DNA of 64,000 nucleotides from Streptomyces sp. CB02923. Lineage in GTDB: Bacteria > Actinomycetota > Actinomycetes > Streptomycetales > Streptomycetaceae. Positions 16,947 to 24,728 of this stretch are shown piece after piece. The DNA lies in the NCBI RefSeq assembly GCF_001905005.1, contig NZ_LWKZ01000023.1, forward strand, positions 186,001 through 250,000, written 5' to 3'. Every line of letters starts with the position of its first letter. Position 1 is the stretch's first letter. Below the pieces are notes generated by a model, which made no database searches, had not been told where the DNA came from, and saw only the letters and a program-made list of their open reading frames with translations. A program made the position numbers and the translations under genes.

Positions 16947-19900
16947 GCCGCGACCTCCCGCACCGCACGGGCCTGGTCGGCCAGCACCGGGTTCTGGAAG
17001 AACAGCCGCAGCGGCGGCCGGCTGCCGAGCCGGGGCTCCAGCCAGGCGGCGAGCTGCGCGGCCATCAGGGAGTGCCCGCCGATCTGGAAGAAGTGCGACG
17101 CCGCGGTGAAGTCGTCGTGGCCCAGCACCTCACGCCAGCCCTCGGAGAGCAACGCCACCTGCGGGTCAGCGGGCACGCCCGGCCCCTCGGACGCGGCGCG
17201 CCCGTCCGCCTCCTCGGACGGCAGCTCGGACACCCGGCGGGCCAGGGCGGCGCGGTCGGGCTTGCCGCCCGGCAGCGTCGGCATGGCGTCCAGCCGGATC
17301 CAGCGGGCCGGTACGAGAGCGGTGGGCAGCCGACGGGACAGCGCGGCGTGCAGCTCCTGCTCGTCCGGACCGGCACCGTCCCCGGCACGGGACTCCAGGA
17401 AGCCGATCAGCCGCGGCCCGGCGGGCCCGCCCGGGTCGAGCACGACGGCGGACGACCGGCCGCCCAGCTCGGCGGAGGCGGCGGCCTCCACCTCCTCCAG
17501 CTCGATGCGGTAGCCGCGCAGCTTGACCTGGTTGTCGCGGCGGCCCAGGAAGCAGAGCCGCCCGGTCAGGTCCCGGTAGCCGAGGTCGCCGGTGCGGTAG
17601 ACCCGCTCGCCGCCCAGGGCGTCCGGCGTCACGAAACGCTCGGCGGTGGCCTGCGCGTTGCCGAGGTAGCCGTCGGCCAGCCCGGCGCCCGCGACGGCCA
17701 GTTCACCGACCGCGCCCGCGGGCAGCGGGCGCAGCCCGGCGTCCAGTACGTGCATCCGGGTGCCCGGCAGCTCCGCGCCGAGCGGCACCTCGGCGCCGTC
17801 CAACAGGTCCTCGCGGGTCACCTCGTGGACGGTGCTGGTGATCGCCGCCTCGGTCACCCCGTACGCGTTGAACACGGTGACGGGGGAGGGCCCGGCGGCG
17901 TCCACGGCGTCGAACAGGTCGCGCAGCGCACCGACCGGCAGCCGCTCACCGCCCAGGACGACCAGCCGCGGCGCCCAGCGGCCGTCCCGCAGCGCCTCGC
18001 CCAACTCCTGCCGTACGGCGAGGAAGTAGCTGGTCGGCAGGTTGGCGACGGTGACACGGCGGGCCGCCAGGACTGCGGTCAGCTCGTCCGGGGTGGGCAC
18101 CTCGCGCTGTGGCAGCACCAGGCAGGCACCGGCCAGCAGCGACGGCAGCGTCTCCTCCAGCGCCACGTCGAAGGACGGCTGGGCGAAGAGCAGCACCCGG
18201 TCCTGCTCCGTCAGGCCGTACCGGCCCGCCGTGGCACGGGCGTGCTGCGCCAGCGCCGCACGGCTCACCACGACCGGCTTGGGCAGGCCGGTGGAGCCGG
18301 AGGTGTGGATCACGTACGCCGCGTCCTTGAGGGCGTCCGGGCCCGCGTCCCGCGCCGGAGCGGCCGCGGGGAACGCGGGGCCGTCCAGCAGCGCCACCGG
18401 CAGCCCTTCGGCCGGGAGGGACAGCGCGCTCTCCCGGGTGGCCAGCACCAGCGCGGGCTCCAGCCGCTCCAGCAGGGTCTTGAGGCGCGCGGCCGGGTCG
18501 TTGGGGGAGAGGGGGCAGTAGACGGCGCCGGTCCGCAGACAGGCGAGCAGCGTGACGACGGATTCGGTGCCGCGCGGCAGGACGGCGGCCACCGGACGGC
18601 CCTCCGCCACGCCGGCCGCGCGGAGCCGACGCGCCAGGTCGTCGACGCGGGCGCCGAGCTGACCGTACGACAGGCTCTGCGCGCCGCCCACGAGGGCCGG
18701 GCGGGAGGGGTCCTGACGGGCGGCCGGGTCGAGCACCTCGTCCGTGGGGACGGCCGTGAAGTCGAGCACCTCGTCTGTGGGGACGGCCGTGAAGGTGTCC
18801 GAGGCGTGTGCGCCGCTGTCCGCCGATGCGGCCGGTGAGGCGGCTCCCAGGGAGGCCAGCGGGGCGTCCGGCGTCTTCAGGTACGCGCGCAGCACGTTGA
18901 GGAAACGTTCCGACAGGAGCCGGACCACGTCCTCGCCGAACAGGTCGCGGTCGTAGTCCCACACCAGCGTCATCCCCGCGGCACCGTGCCGCGGACCGAC
19001 CGTCCGCCGGTCGTCCGGCATCAGCACCAGGTCCAGGTCGAAGCGCGTCGTACCGGTGTTGAACCCCTCGTACAGCGCCACCTCCAGCTCCGGCACCCCG
19101 ATCTCCGGGAGCGCCGCGTCGTGCGCGCTGAACATCACGCTGAACAGCGGATTGTCCGCGCCGGTGGTGTGCCGGCCGAGCGCCCGCGTCAGCTCCTGCA
19201 CCGGCACCTCCTGGTGCGGCAGCGCCCGGATCAGCGTGTCGGTGACCTCGTCCACCGACTCCAGCGCCCCGGCCGCCGGGTCCAGGCGCAGGCGCAGCGG
19301 GATGGTGTTGACGAACATGCCCACGGTGTCCTCGAAGCCCACCGGACGGTTGCCCACCGCCGTGCCCACAACGATGTCGGTACGTCCGCTGTGCCGCCGC
19401 AGCAGTTCCGCGAACAGGCTCAGCAGCGTGGAGAACGGCGTGTGCCCCTGGGCGCGGCTGCTCTCGCGCAGCCGCTCGGCGAGGTCGGCACCGATGGCCT
19501 GGCGCAGCTGCCCGCCCGCGTGCCGCCGCTGCGCACCGGGCCGGGCGAGACCGGGCAGCGGCAGGTCGAAGGTGGCGTCCGACAGCTCCGCCGTCCAGTG
19601 CGCCAGGCTCGCCTGCCGGTCGGCGCCCGCCGCGGCGCGCGCGTGGTCCTCGTACGAGCGTGCCGCCGACAGCTCCACCGGCTCACCGAGCACCTGCCCG
19701 CGGTACACGGTGAACACGTCGCGCAGCAGGATCGCGAACGAGTGCCCGTCGTGGATCAGGTGGTGCTCGACGTGCACGACGCGGTGGTGCCGCTCGCCCA
19801 GCCGCGCCACGCACCAGCGCAGCAGCGGCGCCTCGGCCGTGTCGAGCGGCGTCACGGCCTCGGTCCGCAGCAACTCCTGGAACGCGGCCTCCGGATCGGC

Positions 19901-20161
19901 TTCCCGGGAGAGGTCCACGGTGCGTATCCGTGGGCTACATCGCTCGCGCACCCGCTGCTTGGGCACGTCGCCCGGCTGCTCGACGAGTTCGAGCCGGAGA
20001 CCGGCGTGCCGGTCGAGCGCGGCACCCAGCGCGATGCGCAGGGCCGCCTCGTCGAGCCGGCCCCACAGGTCGATCGAGGCCGTGAAGTTGTAGGCACGGC
20101 TGCCCGGCAGCATCTGCTCGTGCAGCCAGACGACGTCCTGGGACGGTGAGAGTCCGAACAT
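16943..20161 (-). CDS. NRPS module C-A-T
   Basis: 1072 residues. Condensation domain from residue 1 (SPSQDVVWLHEQ), active-site HHLIHDG at 133-139, then a linker with an exact 11-residue tandem duplication (FTAVPTDEVLD twice, about 455-476). The adenylation domain follows (A3 HTSGSTGLPKP, A4 FDVALEETLP, A5 NAYGVTEAAI, A10 PGGKPDRAAL), then a T domain with FFQIGGHSLM. The hand-read pocket is about D-V-E-N-V-G-A-I-T-K, not one I recognise. Glu and Asn suggest a polar or basic substrate, possibly a beta-amino acid. Since it begins with a C domain, an upstream acyl or aminoacyl donor is required. Confidence 0.92.
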   Translation of the reverse strand: MFGLSPSQDVVWLHEQMLPGSRAYNFTASIDLWGRLDEAALRIALGAALDRHAGLRLELVEQPGDVPKQRVRERCSPRIRTVDLSREADPEAAFQELLRTEAVTPLDTAEAPLLRWCVARLGERHHRVVHVEHHLIHDGHSFAILLRDVFTVYRGQVLGEPVELSAARSYEDHARAAAGADRQASLAHWTAELSDATFDLPLPGLARPGAQRRHAGGQLRQAIGADLAERLRESSRAQGHTPFSTLLSLFAELLRRHSGRTDIVVGTAVGNRPVGFEDTVGMFVNTIPLRLRLDPAAGALESVDEVTDTLIRALPHQEVPVQELTRALGRHTTGADNPLFSVMFSAHDAALPEIGVPELEVALYEGFNTGTTRFDLDLVLMPDDRRTVGPRHGAAGMTLVWDYDRDLFGEDVVRLLSERFLNVLRAYLKTPDAPLASLGAASPAASADSGAHASDTFTAVPTDEVLDFTAVPTDEVLDPAARQDPSRPALVGGAQSLSYGQLGARVDDLARRLRAAGVAEGRPVAAVLPRGTESVVTLLACLRTGAVYCPLSPNDPAARLKTLLERLEPALVLATRESALSLPAEGLPVALLDGPAFPAAAPARDAGPDALKDAAYVIHTSGSTGLPKPVVVSRAALAQHARATAGRYGLTEQDRVLLFAQPSFDVALEETLPSLLAGACLVLPQREVPTPDELTAVLAARRVTVANLPTSYFLAVRQELGEALRDGRWAPRLVVLGGERLPVGALRDLFDAVDAAGPSPVTVFNAYGVTEAAITSTVHEVTREDLLDGAEVPLGAELPGTRMHVLDAGLRPLPAGAVGELAVAGAGLADGYLGNAQATAERFVTPDALGGERVYRTGDLGYRDLTGRLCFLGRRDNQVKLRGYRIELEEVEAAASAELGGRSSAVVLDPGGPAGPRLIGFLESRAGDGAGPDEQELHAALSRRLPTALVPARWIRLDAMPTLPGGKPDRAALARRVSELPSEEADGRAASEGPGVPADPQVALLSEGWREVLGHDDFTAASHFFQIGGHSLMAAQLAAWLEPRLGSRPPLRLFFQNPVLADQARAVREVAA
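18728..18793 (-). repeat. 33-bp tandem duplication in the C-A linker
   Basis: Two 33-bp copies (18728-18760 and 18761-18793) differing by one base, in frame, encoding FTAVPTDEVLD twice between the condensation and adenylation domains. A recent slippage or crossover event that lengthens the linker without frameshift. Confidence 0.9.
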
Positions 20162-20299
20162 GATCCATCCTTCGGTGGTGGATGAGGGGAGAGCTCGGTC
20201 CGGTACCCGCTGTCGGTCGGACGCGCGGGGACCAGGGGTGGTGGGTGGAGCGGAGCCGGTGCCGGCCCAGGGGTGCGGGCCGGGTCACCGGAGCACAGG

Positions 20300-21856
20300 T
20301 CAGACCGCCGGAGCGGCGGCCTCCGTGCGTCCTTCACCGGCGCCGACGGCCGGGTGGCCCGCCGCGTTCGCGGCCGGTCCGCCGGACAGTTCGGCGGTCA
20401 GCGCGGTGAAGGCGTCGTGGACGAGCCCGTCCGGGAAGGCGTCCCGGTCCCAGGCCATCCGTACGAGCAGATCGGCCCCGTACGAGACGGAGACCGCGAA
20501 CGGCGCCTGGAGCGGCCGTCCGTCGATATGGACCTCCCGGCCCGCTACGCCGCCCAGCCGCAGGGGCGGCCGACGGTGCAGGTCCTCGAAGGTCAGCAGG
20601 CCGTCCAGCCGCCCCGTCCAGGGGACCGTGGCCGTCCGGGCCGCGCGGACCACCTCGTCGAACGGGGTGTCGGCGTGGTCGAGGTCGTCCCACCAAGTGG
20701 TGGTCAGGTCGTCCGGGCCGCAGGCGGCGGCCGGATGGACGACGGTGTTGAGGAAGCAGCCCAGGACCGGCGGCGCCGCCGCGGGACGGCCGCCCCAGGG
20801 GTAGCCGAGCAGGGGCGTGCGTCCGGGCGCCTCCGACCCGCCCAAGGCGCGCGCGGCACTGCCGCACGCCCCGAGCAGGACGGGGAAGGCCGTGGCCCGC
20901 CCGTCGTCGGCACGGATCGGCAGACGCGCCTGGAGCGCGCCGGTGGGACGCGGGTGCTGCGTCCCCGACGCGGACGCCTGCTGCGCCGCGCGCCGCCCGG
21001 CGGCCGAGCCCGCCCCGCCCTCAGCCATCGCCGGGGCGATCCTCCGCGCCCAGTACGCGACCGCCGCCGGACCCGACGCGCGCTTCTCCGCGTCGAGTTG
21101 CAGGCGTACGGCATCCCGGTACCCGGCCACCTCCGCCGCGGCGCGGTCCGGCGGCACGTCGCCGGGGCCGAGACCCTGCTCGTACGCCGCGCCGAGGTCG
21201 GCGGAGATCCGGCCGAGCGACTGCTCGTCGCACACGGCGTGGTCCAGGACCAGGGCGAGGATCTCCACGGCACCCATGGCGCCGGGGCCCCCGGCGTGGG
21301 CGGCGGCGTTCCCGTGGGCAGCGTTCTCGTGGGCGGCGTCTCCGTGGGCGGCGGCCAGGAACAGCCGCAGCGGCGGGCCTTCGGGCGCCCAGGCCGGCAG
21401 CGTCCGGCGCAGGGCCGCCGCCGCGCTCTCCCCGGGGCGCGGCGTCACCCGGTTCACCTGAGCCTCGGGGGCACCGAGCCGCTGCACGGGCGCGCCGCGC
21501 AGGACATCGGGCCGCATACGGAGCGCGGGGTGCGCGGCGGCCAGATGACCGGCGGCGGCACGCAGCCGCTCCAGGTCGACCGTGCCGCGGGGGAAGGCGA
21601 AGAACAGCGGTACGACATCGGGCCGGCCGCCGGGCGCGAGCCTCCGGGCGAGCAGGAACCGCCGCTGCGCACCGGTGACGGGCAGCAGCCCGCCAGGGTC
21701 GCTCACGCCGGTGGCGGCCTTCTCGTAACGGGCGAGGTACTGCTCCGTGATGCTGGCGCCGGCCGGCCGGACGCCGCCGCCGGCCGCGAAGTGGGTACGG
21801 ATGCCGGTGCCGGCCGGTTTGCCGGTGCTGATACCAACAGTCGTGCTGGGGTCCAC
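20300..21856 (-). CDS. Free-standing condensation-domain-like protein
   Basis: 518 residues from a GTG at 21856 with AGGGAG upstream. The longer frame would add a Ser/Thr/Cys repeat coming from the 9-bp array and is rejected. The fold is that of an NRPS condensation domain (LLPVTGAQRRFLLARRL at the start, GCFLNTVVHP, DTPFDEVV near the end). The active-site motif, normally HHxxxDG, reads DHAVCDE (about 203-209): the second, catalytic His and the Asp remain, the first His and the Gly are changed. It may condense an unusual donor, act on a carrier-bound substrate, or be a structural partner. It precedes the C-A-T gene by about 140 bp. Confidence 0.8.
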   Translation of the reverse strand: MDPSTTVGISTGKPAGTGIRTHFAAGGGVRPAGASITEQYLARYEKAATGVSDPGGLLPVTGAQRRFLLARRLAPGGRPDVVPLFFAFPRGTVDLERLRAAAGHLAAAHPALRMRPDVLRGAPVQRLGAPEAQVNRVTPRPGESAAAALRRTLPAWAPEGPPLRLFLAAAHGDAAHENAAHGNAAAHAGGPGAMGAVEILALVLDHAVCDEQSLGRISADLGAAYEQGLGPGDVPPDRAAAEVAGYRDAVRLQLDAEKRASGPAAVAYWARRIAPAMAEGGAGSAAGRRAAQQASASGTQHPRPTGALQARLPIRADDGRATAFPVLLGACGSAARALGGSEAPGRTPLLGYPWGGRPAAAPPVLGCFLNTVVHPAAACGPDDLTTTWWDDLDHADTPFDEVVRAARTATVPWTGRLDGLLTFEDLHRRPPLRLGGVAGREVHIDGRPLQAPFAVSVSYGADLLVRMAWDRDAFPDGLVHDAFTALTAELSGGPAANAAGHPAVGAGEGRTEAAAPAV

Positions 21857-21906
21857 GATGATCTCCCTTGCGCCGCCGCGGACGGGGCGTCGCCTACCGG
21901 ATGTGT

Positions 21907-22071
21907 CGGACATACGAGACGTATGAGATGTGCAGGACGTGCGTGAGGTGCAGGACGTGCTGGACGTGCGTGGCGCGTACGGCATGCGAGACGTGCAGGA
22001 CGTGCGCGTTGCGCGACTGGACGTATGAGGTGTGTGAGATATGTGAGGCGTGTGAGCTGTGCGGGACGCGC
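21907..22071. repeat. 9-bp periodic array upstream of the NRPS genes
   Basis: About 18 consecutive 9-bp units with a consensus near (G/A)(A/G)GACGTGC. Examples: GAGACGTAT, GAGATGTGC, AGGACGTGC (three times), TGGACGTGC, GAGACGTGC, and then GAGGTGTGT, GAGATATGT, GAGGCGTGT, GAGCTGTGC. Phase is kept except for one 3-bp insertion near 22015. It fills the space between the exporter gene and the C-like gene. Translated on the plus strand it gives Cys at every third residue, which I consider a by-product. A binding array or a polymorphic leader are possible roles. Confidence 0.85.
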
Positions 22072-22164
22072 GGACGGCGCCGCGTACGGTGAAGCACGGC
22101 CCGGACCGCGGACCACGGGCCTCGGCTCAGCGCTTGCGGGCCGGGACCGGGGCCGGAGGCCGGG

Positions 22165-23481
22165 TCAGCCGGCGGCTCCGGGCGCATCAGCTGCCTCGGG
22201 GACCGGACCGGCCCCGTCCGCCGTTCCCGCGACCGGCAGATCCCGCAGTTTCCGCAGCGGTGACAGCAGCAGGGGCAGCGGTACGAGCAGGAATCCGACC
22301 GCGCACACCCACACGGCGGCCCGCGGCCCGGCCGCTCCGGCGATGGAACCGCCGGCCAGCGCGCCGAGCGGCATGGTCCCCCAGACCATGAACCGCAGGG
22401 TGGCGTTCATCCGGCCCAACAGGGCGTCGGGGCACAGCAGCTGCCGGAAGCTCACCTGGGCCACGTTGTAGACGACGGCGCCGAAGAAGACGGCGCCGGA
22501 GCCGAGCGCGAACCACCCGGCGGCGGCTCCGCGGCCCGACAGCGGCCACAGCAGGGCGAGCGGGCCGGTGACCACCGGAGCGAGCCAGATGATCCGGGCC
22601 TGCCCCAGCCGCCGCGCGACCGGCCCGGCGCACAGCGCTCCGGCCAGGCCGCCGACGGCGGAGGCGGACAGCATCAGGCCGAGCACTCCGGGCGGCAGCC
22701 CCAGCTCCCGCGTCAGGAACACGGTCTGTACGGCGACGAGCATCGCCGAGAAGAAGTTCGCCACCCCGGTCGCCACGGCGATCATGCGCAGTACGGGGTG
22801 CCGCAGCACGAAGGCCAGGCCCTCCTTGACCTGCGCCCGCAGCGACACACCCGGCGTGCTCTCCGGCTCCGGCTCCTGGACGCGGATACCGCGCAGGAAC
22901 AGGGCGGACGCGAGGTATCCGGCCGCGTTGGCCAGCACGGCCACCGGCGGACCGAGCAGCTGGACGATGCCGCCGCCGAGTCCGGGCCCGGCGACCTGCG
23001 CCGCCGAACGCGCGGTCTCCAGCGCCCCGTTGCCCGCCACCAGTCGGGGGCCGGGCAGTACCCTCGGCAGGTAGCTCTGGTGGGCGACGTCGAAGAATAC
23101 GGTGGCGACGCCGGTGACGAAGGCCACCACGTACAGCTGCGTCATCGTCAGGGCGTGGCACACGGCGGCGAGCGGCACGCTGCCCATCGCCACCGCGCGC
23201 ACCACGTCCGTACGGATCAGCAGCGGCAGCCGCCGGACCCGGTCCACCCAGGCGCCCGCGGGCAGGCCGATGAGCAGGAACGCGGCGGTCTCGGCCGCGG
23301 TGAGCAGCCCCACCTCGAAGGCCGAGGCGTGCAGCCCGACGACGGCCACCAGGGGCAGGGCCACCAGGGCCACTTGGGTACCGGCCTGGCTGGCCGCGGC
23401 CCCGGCGAGCAGGAGCCGGAAGTCGCGATGGCGGAGGAGCCCGTCACCGGCGCGGCTGCCGGAGGCTCGTGAGGTGGTCAC
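22165..23481 (-). CDS. MFS efflux transporter (NRPS product exporter)
   Basis: 438 residues with 12 predicted membrane segments and the MFS loop motifs GLPAGAWVDRVRRLP (2-3 loop) and GPVARRLG (8-9 loop). It resembles the MFS_3/EntS-like group that exports siderophores and macrolides. It is the first gene of the same-strand run leading into the NRPS genes and probably exports the product or gives self-resistance. The start is GTG at 23481. No clear Shine-Dalgarno lies before it, so the start could be leaderless or slightly internal. Confidence 0.88.
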   Translation of the reverse strand: MTTSRASGSRAGDGLLRHRDFRLLLAGAAASQAGTQVALVALPLVAVVGLHASAFEVGLLTAAETAAFLLIGLPAGAWVDRVRRLPLLIRTDVVRAVAMGSVPLAAVCHALTMTQLYVVAFVTGVATVFFDVAHQSYLPRVLPGPRLVAGNGALETARSAAQVAGPGLGGGIVQLLGPPVAVLANAAGYLASALFLRGIRVQEPEPESTPGVSLRAQVKEGLAFVLRHPVLRMIAVATGVANFFSAMLVAVQTVFLTRELGLPPGVLGLMLSASAVGGLAGALCAGPVARRLGQARIIWLAPVVTGPLALLWPLSGRGAAAGWFALGSGAVFFGAVVYNVAQVSFRQLLCPDALLGRMNATLRFMVWGTMPLGALAGGSIAGAAGPRAAVWVCAVGFLLVPLPLLLSPLRKLRDLPVAGTADGAGPVPEAADAPGAAG

Positions 23482-23747
23482 ATGGCTGACATTTGGTGAT
23501 GAAGAGGGGGCGGGTCAAAACGACCGGGGGGTTTCCGGACAGCTTGTTCCGCATTCCGGACGCCATTTGAAGGTTTTGTCGTAAACAGTCCGTTCTCTCC
23601 GATCCACCCTGCCCTGAGGTGACCTGCTACATCCTCACCAAACGTTCACCGTGCGACCACATTTTCGGCCGTCGGGCGAATGACCGGTTAGCGCGGCTCG
23701 CTGTGTTCGGGACCCGTAAGGGACGCTGACGCATGGAGCGGAGTGTG

Positions 23748-24422
23748 TTACGAGCCGTGAACCCAGCGTGGTCGCGGGTCCGGCTCCTCCGGCCGGGGCG
23801 CCGGCTCCGTACCCCTGGAACTCCGGCGCCGCCGCACCGTGCCGGGGCGGACGGCCAGGCCCAGTCGGCACCGGTCCAGGTACTCCGTGATCTCCTCGTC
23901 GTCCCACCCGCCCGCCTCCCGCAGCCCCGACGACAGATGCGCCAGGTAGGCGTCGGTCGGCTGGGTGCGCGGAACCTCGCCCGCGTTCCACGGCGCCGTG
24001 AAGGTGAGCAGCGGCAGTCCGTCCAGCGTGCCGGGGTGCACCAGCGTCTCGTAACGGCCGGGCCCGAGCTGTGCCCGGCCGCGGTCCAGCACCTCGGCCA
24101 GGTCCAGGTCCGCCGACGGCGCCCGGTGCATCTCCTGTGCCGCGATGTCGGAGAACTGGCTCCGGGTCACCAGATGGGCGCGGGCCCACACCTCGCCGGG
24201 CCCGTCCGGATCGTAGAAGGCCACACCGCCCGTCCAGTTCAGCGACTCCAGCGCGAAATACATGACCCCCGGCAGGACGACCGGTACGGAACGGACCGGC
24301 GGCCGGGGATCGCGGCACCCCGGGCACGTACGCAAACCGCCCGGCGGCCGCCCGCCCGTCAAGTAGTGGCGCAGCCGCGCGCCGTGCATGTTGGAGCCGT
24401 ACGACACGTACCAGACGTGCAC
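23748..24422 (-). CDS. Gamma-glutamylcyclotransferase-fold protein
   Basis: 224 residues. The N-terminal VWYVSYGSNMHGARLRHYL matches the YxxYGSNM signature of the GGCT-like superfamily, and GEVWARAHLVTRSQF fits the same fold. The C-terminal 40 residues are Arg/Pro-rich. Family members cleave gamma-glutamyl peptides or related amides, but Streptomyces homologues are uncharacterised and some carry misleading annotations such as histone deacetylase. Transcribed divergently from the secreted peptidase next door. Confidence 0.75.
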   Translation of the reverse strand: MHVWYVSYGSNMHGARLRHYLTGGRPPGGLRTCPGCRDPRPPVRSVPVVLPGVMYFALESLNWTGGVAFYDPDGPGEVWARAHLVTRSQFSDIAAQEMHRAPSADLDLAEVLDRGRAQLGPGRYETLVHPGTLDGLPLLTFTAPWNAGEVPRTQPTDAYLAHLSSGLREAGGWDDEEITEYLDRCRLGLAVRPGTVRRRRSSRGTEPAPRPEEPDPRPRWVHGS

Positions 24423-24728
24423 CGAATCGTCCTTTCACCTGCGGATCACCTGCGGACCTGGACAAGCCGCGCAACCTTCCTGATCCGCGCCAACCGCGTA
24501 CAACGCATGCCCCGGACCTTCCGTGCGGCAAGCCGCACATCGTCACAAAAGGCCAGCTGTACGCCATGGTGGGCCCGCCGATACCGCAGATCGCCGAACG
24601 AATCCTGCGGTTTGGTAAAGAAATGGCAGTGAGCCCTGTTCAGAGGGGGGTGACAGGAGACAGGATCCCCCGTGCAGCTCTGTGATCACCGCCGCCACGC
24701 GCGGCGCTTTATGCAGGGGGACCCCCAC
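24423..24728. other. Divergent intergenic region with an operator-like palindrome
   Basis: 306 bp between the GGCT-fold gene (minus) and the tripeptidyl aminopeptidase (plus). GTGCGGC-AA-GCCGCAC at 24523-24538 is a perfect 7-bp inverted repeat with a 2-bp centre, too tight for a hairpin and better read as a dimeric regulator site. No gene seen. Confidence 0.55.

Noticed and set aside
21857..21985. N-terminal extension of the C-like protein into the repeat array
   Set aside because: It would add Ser/Thr/Cys repeats from the array; the GTG at 21856 has a proper AGGGAG and starts where the domain begins.
21907..22071. CRISPR-like array
   Set aside because: Units are 9 bp without spacers and no cas genes are present; it is a simple tandem array.
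21868..22092. 74-residue Cys-rich ORF (Cys every third residue) in the 9-bp array
   Set aside because: The Cys pattern is a direct consequence of the TGC-containing 9-bp repeat; no ribosome binding site and no relation to a known metal-binding family.
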